Assembly (NCBI RefSeq): GCF_019097595.1
Contig: NC_080735.1
Coordinates: forward strand, 16,366,417 to 16,430,416
Source: Hemibagrus wyckioides
Taxonomy: Eukaryota > Chordata > Actinopteri > Siluriformes > Bagridae
Length of the DNA stretch: 64,000 nucleotides
Reading direction: 5' to 3'
Shown here: piece by piece, positions 58,470 through 64,000 of the stretch
Numbering within the stretch: position 1 is the stretch's first letter
Layout: every line of letters begins with the position of its first letter
Translations under genes and position numbers: made by a program
The notes under the pieces: model-generated
Seen by the model: the letters and a program-made list of their open reading frames with translations, nothing else
Database searches by the model: none
Told to the model about the DNA's origin: nothing

Positions 58470-58815
58470 TAAATTTGGAAAAAGTCAGCTCTGAAAGTCA
58501 CATCAGATCCAGACAACTAGTTTGTGAGCAAAGTCATATTACTAAAGATCACTTCCAGAACAGAAATCTACAAATAATTTCCTCATCCCCTTGTCATCCA
58601 AGATGGTCATGTCTTTCTTTCTTCAGTCGTGAAGAAATGATGTTTTTTGAGGATATTTCTCCATATAGTGGACTTCAGTGGTGCCTGCGAGTTTCAATGG
58701 GCTCTAAACGCTCCCAACCCAGGAAGAAAGCTCTTATCTAGCCAAACCATCGGTCATTTTCTAGCTCTGGGATGCTTGTCCACGACACTTCTATCTACGT
58801 CAAAAGGTCATGTGT
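58470..58815. mobile_element. Dispersed fish repeat fragment, class unknown
   Basis: CTTCAGTCGTGAAGAAATGA, TTTTTTGAGGATATTTCTCC, ATATAGTGGACTTCAGTGG and CTTATCTAGCCAAACCATCG are words of a repeat very common in fish genomes. I do not recall its class with certainty. No long frame. Confidence 0.5.
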
Positions 58816-58904
58816 GACGATTGACATCATACGATCTCAGCATAATCAGACGGTTTTGGATGGAAGGACATTGTTGTGGCTCTTTTTATTTTCATCTTAG
58901 ATAT

Positions 58905-59260
58905 CATTTACATTTCTGGCATTTGGCAGACGCCCTTATGCAGAGCGACGTACAAGAGTGCTTTGAAGTCTCTAGCAATGAATACATTAACACTGGTTCA
59001 ATAGGTCACAGACTGAGGATAGCATCGAGCCTAAAAACTGTAATGGGAGGAATTTGTTTCAAGTGCTTCAGGAAAAGGTAGGTCTTCAACCGGAGTTTGA
59101 AGACGGTCAGTGACTCGGCTCTTTGGACATCTAGGGGAAGTTCATTCCACCACCTCAGTGGCAGAACAGAGAAGAGCCTAGATGTAGTCCTACCTCTTAC
59201 CCTGAGATGGTGGGAGCAGTTGAGCAGTGCTAGTGGATCTGAGGGAGCGAAGCGCAGTGT
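58905..59260 (-). pseudogene. L2-type LINE ORF2 C-terminus and 3' end
   Basis: Minus-strand frame gives TTSRLFSVLPLRWWNELPLD, VQRAESLTVFKLRLKTYLF, the conserved C-terminal motif of L2/CR1-like LINE proteins (WNxLPLxxRxAxSLxxFKxxLKTxLF). It is followed by a short 3' UTR ending, in minus sense, GTACGTCGCTCTGCATAAGG and GCGTCTGCCAAATGCCAG. The reverse-transcriptase and endonuclease domains are absent (5' truncation). Confidence 0.8.
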
Positions 59261-59261
59261 G

Positions 59262-59398
59262 AGGAGTATATTTACATTTGGCAGACGCACTTACCAGATT
59301 GAGGGTTAAGGGCCTTGCTCAGGGGCCCAGCTTGGTGGACCTGGGATTCAAACTGATCAGTAGTCCAACACCTTAACTACTAATCTTCCACATCTCCA
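59262..59398 (-). mobile_element. tRNA-SINE with L2-type tail
   Basis: Minus-strand head GTAGTTAAGGTGTTGGACTA, then GTTTGAATCCCAGG (box B), then GGGCCCCTGAGCAAGGCCCT and the L2-type GTCTGCCAAATGTAAAT tail. Same arrangement as 13841-14037. It abuts the L2 fragment in the same orientation. Confidence 0.7.
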
Positions 59399-59514
59399 AC
59401 TATATTGCTTCAATGTGTTGTTTTTTTTTGTTGTTTATAGATTTCAGATTCTACTAGAAAAAGTTCCTCAAGTAAATAAATCTACACTCTGTAGAGTTAT
59501 AGAATGTCTCTTTC

Positions 59515-59665
59515 CGAGGTCACTCAGATGAGGATGAGGAATCCGGTTCCTCTGAGGTTTCTTCCTTTATTTTTTACATTTTTTTTCAGAATTTTTTATA
59601 TTTCTGTAAAGCTGCGTTGAGATGTTGGTAAAAGCTATATACACGTAAAATGGAATTGAATTAAA
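59515..59665 (+). mobile_element. LINE-type 3' UTR fragment
   Basis: GGTTCCTCTGAGGTTTCTTC, TATTTCTGTAAAGCTGCGTT and a GGAATTGAATTAAATGAATT tail match, in the opposite orientation, the element at 3946-4230 and the end at 789-880. Confidence 0.55.
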
Positions 59666-60430
59666 TGAATTAATTAAAATATTAAAAAATTGACATTAAT
59701 TAATTAATTAAAAAATTAAATAAATAAATGCATAAATTTTATATATATTTAAAATATATATATATATATAAATGAATGAATAAGGAATAAATCTTCTGTT
59801 ACAGTAAAATGATCATGTGATGTGAGCTGAATTACTGTTACTGCTCTGAAATCTTGATCTTGATTTATTCCTCTTATATCGCAGCGATTTTATTCATGAA
59901 AGAATCAGACTTTTTAATAAGTGTATAGCTACGTGTCAGGTATTTTCTCCAGAACTTGCTCTTATAGATCCTGCACATGCAGTTTGTGTATTTAAACCCT
60001 GGTGTTTAAGCCGACTGATTTATCTGAGCATTTTTCTTCTGTCTTGCTTTGTCCTGGTTTTGATCTCGTTCTGGTTTCCGCTTCTCTGTAGTGTTATGGT
60101 TTATTCCTGATATTGTTGTTTGTAGATCGCTCGACCTCCACCGGTTTCCTGTTCCTCAATTCGAATTCGGATCACGGTTTGGATTCATCTGTTTGAAAGC
60201 CTTTAACTGCGTTTAGATCTGTTTTTAAGTCTGTCTGCGTGACCTGCAGTACAAATCCATGACACAGGTCACTTCCTGTGTTTGCTTAAAATCTCTTTTT
60301 CTCTCTCTCTGGAACAAAATACCAAGAAACCATGAAGCTCAAATTCTTCTGCGGTAAAAGTGTTGAAAAATTGTTAGAAATACTAAGCGCTGAGGCTGGA
60401 GACTCTATACATAAAGAAATCTCACACCAA
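59666..60430. other. Intron 3 sequence, nothing firm
   Basis: AT-rich start with (TA)n at 59753-59770. 59986-60270 (TTTAAACCCTGGTGTTTAAG and TTTGTCCTGGTTTTGATCTC) has the flavour of a fish LTR-like or other dispersed repeat but cannot be classified. Confidence 0.3.
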
Positions 60431-60433
60431 TGG

Positions 60434-61412
60434 GGCAGTAGTTGCTCAAGTGGTTAAGGTCAAATGGTTGATTGGACAGTCGGGGTTCGAGCCCCAGCAT
60501 TGCCAGGCTGTTAGCCAACTGAGCAAGGCTCTTAACCATCTCTGCACCAGGGGGGCTGTATCATAGCTGCCCTGGCACTCGGACCTCAAGGCTCTTAAAC
60601 ATCTCTACTCTAGGGTGCTGCATCATAGCTGCCCCACCATTCTAACCACAAGACCCTTAACTCCTTCTGCTCCAGGGGCGCGGCATCATAGTTGCCCCTG
60701 CACTCTGACCTCAAGGCCCTCTCTACTCTAGGGGTGCTGCTTCAAAGCTGCCCCTGCACTCTAATCGCAAGGCCCTTAACTCTTTCTGCTCCAGGGGTGC
60801 TGCATCATAGCTGCCCCTGCATTCTAACCACAAGGCCCTTAACTCTTTCTGCTCCAAGGGCACTGCATCATAGCTGCCCCTGCACTCTGACCTCAAGGCC
60901 CTTAACTCTTTCTGCTCCAAGGGCACTGCATCATAGCTGCCCCTGCACTCTGACCTCAAGGCCCTTAACTCTTTCTGCTCCAGGGGCGCTGCATCATAGC
61001 TGCCCCTGCACTCTGACCTCAAGGCCCTTAACTCTTTCTGCTCCAGGGGTGCTGCATCATAGCTGCCCCTGCACTCTGACCTCAAGGCCCTTAACTCTTT
61101 CTGCTCCAGGGGCGCTGCATCATAGCTGCCCCTGCACTCTGACCTCAAGGCCCTTAACTCTTTCTGCTCCAGGGGTGCTGCATCATAGCTGCCCCTGCAT
61201 TCTAACCACAAGGCCCTTAACTCTTTCTGCTCCAAGGGCGCTGCATCATAGCTGCCCCTGCACTCTGACCTCAAGGCCCTTAACTCTTTCTGCTCCAGGG
61301 GCGCTGCATCATAGCTGCCCCTGCACTCTGACCCCAACTTCCTCAGCTGAAATATGCGACATGTAGAATTCCACTGTGCTGTAATGTTTATGTGGCAATA
61401 ATAAAGGCTTCT
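60434..61412 (+). mobile_element. tRNA-SINE with 13-fold internal 63-bp minisatellite
   Basis: The head GGGGCAGTAGTTGCTCAAGT and box B GGGTTCGAGCCCCAGC are tRNA-like. A middle unit (TTAACTCTTTCTGCTCCAGG, GCTGCATCATAGCTGCCCCT, GCACTCTGACCTCAAGGCC) is present once in normal copies but about 13 times here, to 61330. The normal 3' end, CCACTGTGCTGTAATGTTTA and CAATAATAAAGGC, follows. Because the unit is 63 bp, frames of 224 codons (plus) and 258 codons (minus) stay open across it; they are not genes. Private variants (GCATTCTAACCACAAGGCCC) recur 378 bp apart, showing duplication of about six units at once. Confidence 0.93.
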
Positions 61413-61668
61413 TCTTAACATCAACAATGAGAATTTGTCTTTTAAACAATTTAACAAACAACCTGCGTGGTATGTGGCGCATCCACCATACTGGTGCATG
61501 CTGTTACTATGGCAACAATCATGTATTAGAATGACCCTGTTGGAATACAGTAATAAACATCTGCTTGAGAAAATAAATCATCAGCTTTCGACCAATCAGA
61601 TGCTTCCATGGTTGTTATGGCAGACTTTCCTAAAGATCCAGAGGCACACTATGATGTTGTTGTCTACA

Positions 61669-61707
<39 letters not shown>

Positions 61708-62344
61708 ACCTGCTTTAACTTCTCACTTTTTCCCGAGCAGCTTATTTTCTCAGCTTTTTTTTTTTCTTCAAAAACTTGGCGGTGTTGCGATTCCATGTTG
61801 AGTCCAGCTCAGCAGGAGATGTAGATGTGACACTTTCTTTCCTCCTTTCTACCCCCCCCTCTCTCTCTTTCTTTTTTCTTCAGTTCTTTTTTTTTCTCGC
61901 TGAGTCATCACTTGCTTAAGGCTTCAAACTTTCCGAACAGTTTGAAGGTGCTGACGCTTTTTCTTTCTCTTTTTTTCGTTCTTCCTTTTCTTTTTCTCAG
62001 AGAGAGAGAGAGAGAGAGAGATAGAGAGAAACGGAAGAAAACAGAAGCTCAGAAAGGTGTTTGAACCGAAAATAAGTGGCGTGATTTCATTAGCACCTGA
62101 TCGCGGCTCTCCTCTCCGAGTGTCGGTTGATAGCGTGAGAAAACCGAAACGCAGAGCGGACCTTTCACTCCGGCGTTGTTCTCGAATAAAAGACGGGGAG
62201 CTAATGTAAGGAATCGATTTTCTATATCCAGGAGAGGATAGAACTTCCTGCTGGAGTAGGAGATTGTGTAAACCAGACGAGACTGCCTTTTTTTTTTCTT
62301 TCTCAGGTTTGATGCATAGCTTCCAGTAAAACTAGGGGAAAAAA

Positions 62345-62375
<31 letters not shown>

Positions 62376-62985
62376 CACACGGAAAAAAACAATTAGATGG
62401 AGTGTTTTAATGAATTTGTCAGACTTCCTGGTGTTTTGACTCTTCGCTGAATTAACAAATCAGCAACTTGTACAAGCTTAGAATAGCTGTACAGTGTATA
62501 TGCTAAACACACACACACACACACACACTTCATTAACCCTCAATCCTGGGCGCTGGTTTAAAAAGCAGGTGATGGTGCAGTCGTGGTATATTAATCCGTC
62601 AGTTGTGGAGCGTAGCAACTCCGCTACAGAGCCGGCTCACCTGATATCCATAGCACTCAGTCAGAGAGTGACAGATGATCGTCTACACGCTACACGTCGC
62701 CTCTATCTCTGCCATTCATTATCACCCTGTCACACATGCTAACACCCATCACACTGATAGGTTAATGCAACAGCTGATGGAGACGGAAAGAGAAAGAGTA
62801 AGAGAGAGAAAGAGAGAGAAAGTCATGAAGTAGCACTATTTTATAAACTACAGGGTCAAACAAATCAATATTAGTGATGCCCAGTCCTGTCTTTTGTTTC
62901 TTGTGAATAAACATTAGCAGCTAATCTTGGTAGGAACAGCTAGCTTTGTATGTTACTATAATAACATATGAAGCTAATAAGCTAA
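61413..62985. other. Intron 3 sequence with short simple repeats
   Basis: (TC)n at 61672-61704, (GA)n at 61998-62022, (AAAT)n at 62342-62374, (CA)n at 62505-62528 and (GA)n at 62785-62822. 61800-62330 is T/C-rich then balanced. No gene recognised. Confidence 0.45.
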
Positions 62986-63045
62986 TCGCAGGAAAATGGT
63001 TATATGATTACGTAGCACACCGCATGTATTTAAAAACTATTATTC
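62986..63045 (+). repeat. 60-bp direct repeat, left copy
   Basis: Starts TCGCAGGAAAATGGTTATAT and is identical over at least 60 bp to 63941-64000, 955 bp downstream, where the window stops. See the right copy and the findings. Confidence 0.97.
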
Positions 63046-63114
63046 TAATTATTATTCTGATTATTTTACGCCTTAAGTGTAGTATAAATAGTGTGAGATG
63101 AGAAGAAGCTTCAT

Positions 63115-63940
63115 GTAGGTAGGTACTGAATCAAATGCAATAGAGGGCAAACCGAATGGTACTGAATCAGATGCAGTAGATACTGAATCAAATGCATTAG
63201 GTACGGAACTGAGTGCAGTAGATGCCGAATCGAATGCTGCAGGTACCGAATCAAATGTAGTAGGTAATGAATCGAATGCAGTACGTACCGAATCGAATGC
63301 AGTAGGTAATGAATCGAATGCTGCAGGTACCGAATCAAATGTAGTAGGTGGTGAATCAAATGCAGTAGGTACCGAATCAAATGTAGTAGGTAATGAATCA
63401 AATGCAGTACGTACCGAATTGAATGTAGTAGGTAATGAATCAGATGCAGTAGATACTGAATCAAATGCATTAGGTACGGAACTGAGTGCAGTAGATGCCG
63501 AATCGAATGCTGCAGGTACAGAATCAAATGTAGTAGGTAATGAATTGAATGCAGTGCATACCGAATCGAATGCAGTAGGTAATGAATCGAATGCTGCAGG
63601 TACCGAATCAAATGTAGTAGGTGATGAATCAAATGCAGTAGGTACCGAATCAAATGTAGTAGGTAATGAATCAAATGCAGTACGTACCGAATTGAATGTA
63701 GTAGGTAATGAATCAAATGCAGTGGGTACCGAATTGAATGTAGTAGGTAATGAACCGAATGCATTAGATACCAAATCAAATGTAGTAGGTAATGAATCGA
63801 ATGCAGTAGGTACCGAATCAAATGTAGTAGGTAATGAATCGAATGCAGTAGGTACCGAATTGAATGTAGTAGGTAATGAATCGAATACTGCAGGTACCGA
63901 ATCAAATGTAGTAGGTAATGAAACAAATGCTGCAGGTACC
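63115..63940 (+). repeat. 21-bp minisatellite (42-bp dimer), about 39 units
   Basis: Alternating units of the form GAATCAAATGTAGTAGGTAAT and GAATCGAATGCAGTAGGTACC (each 21 bp, here shown with variable positions) run for about 820 bp. The period is seven codons, so frames are open on both strands (ESNVVGN-type on plus, FDSLPTT-type on minus). There is no evidence of a gene. A long-range duplication is also visible: a block with private variants (GCATTAGGTACGGAACTGAG) recurs at 63195 and 63468. Confidence 0.95.
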
Positions 63941-64000
63941 TCGCAGGAAAATGGTTATATGATTACGTAGCACACCGCATGTATTTAAAAACTATTATTC
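63941..64000 (+). repeat. 60-bp direct repeat, right copy, cut by window end
   Basis: Exact copy of 62986-63045. The junction with the minisatellite is abrupt (GCAGGTACC then TCGCAGG). The repeat continues beyond the window, so a tandem unit of 955 bp is possible. Confidence 0.97.

Noticed and set aside
60692..61499. Frames of 224 (plus) and 258 (minus) codons with regular 21-residue repeats
   Set aside because: The repeat unit is 63 bp, an expansion inside a SINE; openness follows from the period, not from selection.
63073..63970. Heptad-repeat 'proteins' of 183-271 residues on both strands
   Set aside because: A 21-bp minisatellite keeps frames open on both strands. No start context, no signal peptide, no homologue recognised.

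Overview
The window is a piece of a vertebrate nuclear genome, almost certainly a ray-finned fish and most plausibly an otophysan such as a catfish. The fish call rests on the Tc1-like, hAT, L2-type and tRNA-SINE families seen here, the very dense di- and tetranucleotide repeats, and a gene with long introns. The species guess is inference only. No bacterial, viral or organellar genes are seen.

The one supported gene is the 5' part of an Eph receptor tyrosine kinase on the + strand, best matched to EPHA6 (epha6). Three coding exons are visible. Exon 1 (6538-6616) carries the start codon and signal peptide, exon 2 (21688-21752) the first 22 residues of the ligand-binding domain, and exon 3 (49559-50219) the rest of that domain plus the start of the cysteine-rich region. 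Splice phases join exactly (1, 0, 1) and give a 268-residue N-terminal reading frame. Introns 1 and 2 are about 15.1 and 27.8 kb; intron 3 runs off the right end. The remaining cysteine-rich, fibronectin, transmembrane, kinase and SAM exons lie outside the window. A CpG-rich, repeat-poor segment at about 5560-6180 is the likely promoter and 5' UTR region.

Everything else is upstream or intronic and is dominated by mobile-element remnants and tandem repeats. The clearest elements are eight Tc1-like copies that fall into four internal-deletion classes; a hAT element at 45131-46248 with a perfect 8-bp target duplication and a BED zinc-finger remnant; a fold-back Tc1-type MITE at 41040-41449; the tail of an RTE-like LINE at 33490-33950; L2-type LINE ends; tRNA-derived SINEs, one split by a Tc1 insertion; and an unnamed roughly 480-bp repeat present in six full or partial copies.

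Tandem arrays fill several kilobases: a TTAGAG/TTAGAT array (22.6-24.0 kb), TC arrays (25.5-26.0, 27.1-28.5, 30.8-31.5 kb), a GATA array (32.7-33.0 kb), a TGG/TGA array (37.2-37.7 kb), a retroposon-derived minisatellite (56.2-57.6 kb), a SINE-internal 63-bp minisatellite (60.5-61.4 kb) and a 21-bp minisatellite (63.1-63.9 kb). The last is bracketed by an exact 60-bp direct repeat that reaches the window edge. I find no convincing new protein system. The most interesting signals are structural: shared-junction Tc1 deletion families that keep only the DNA-binding domain, nested insertions with readable empty sites, and repeated seeding of tandem arrays from inside retroposons.
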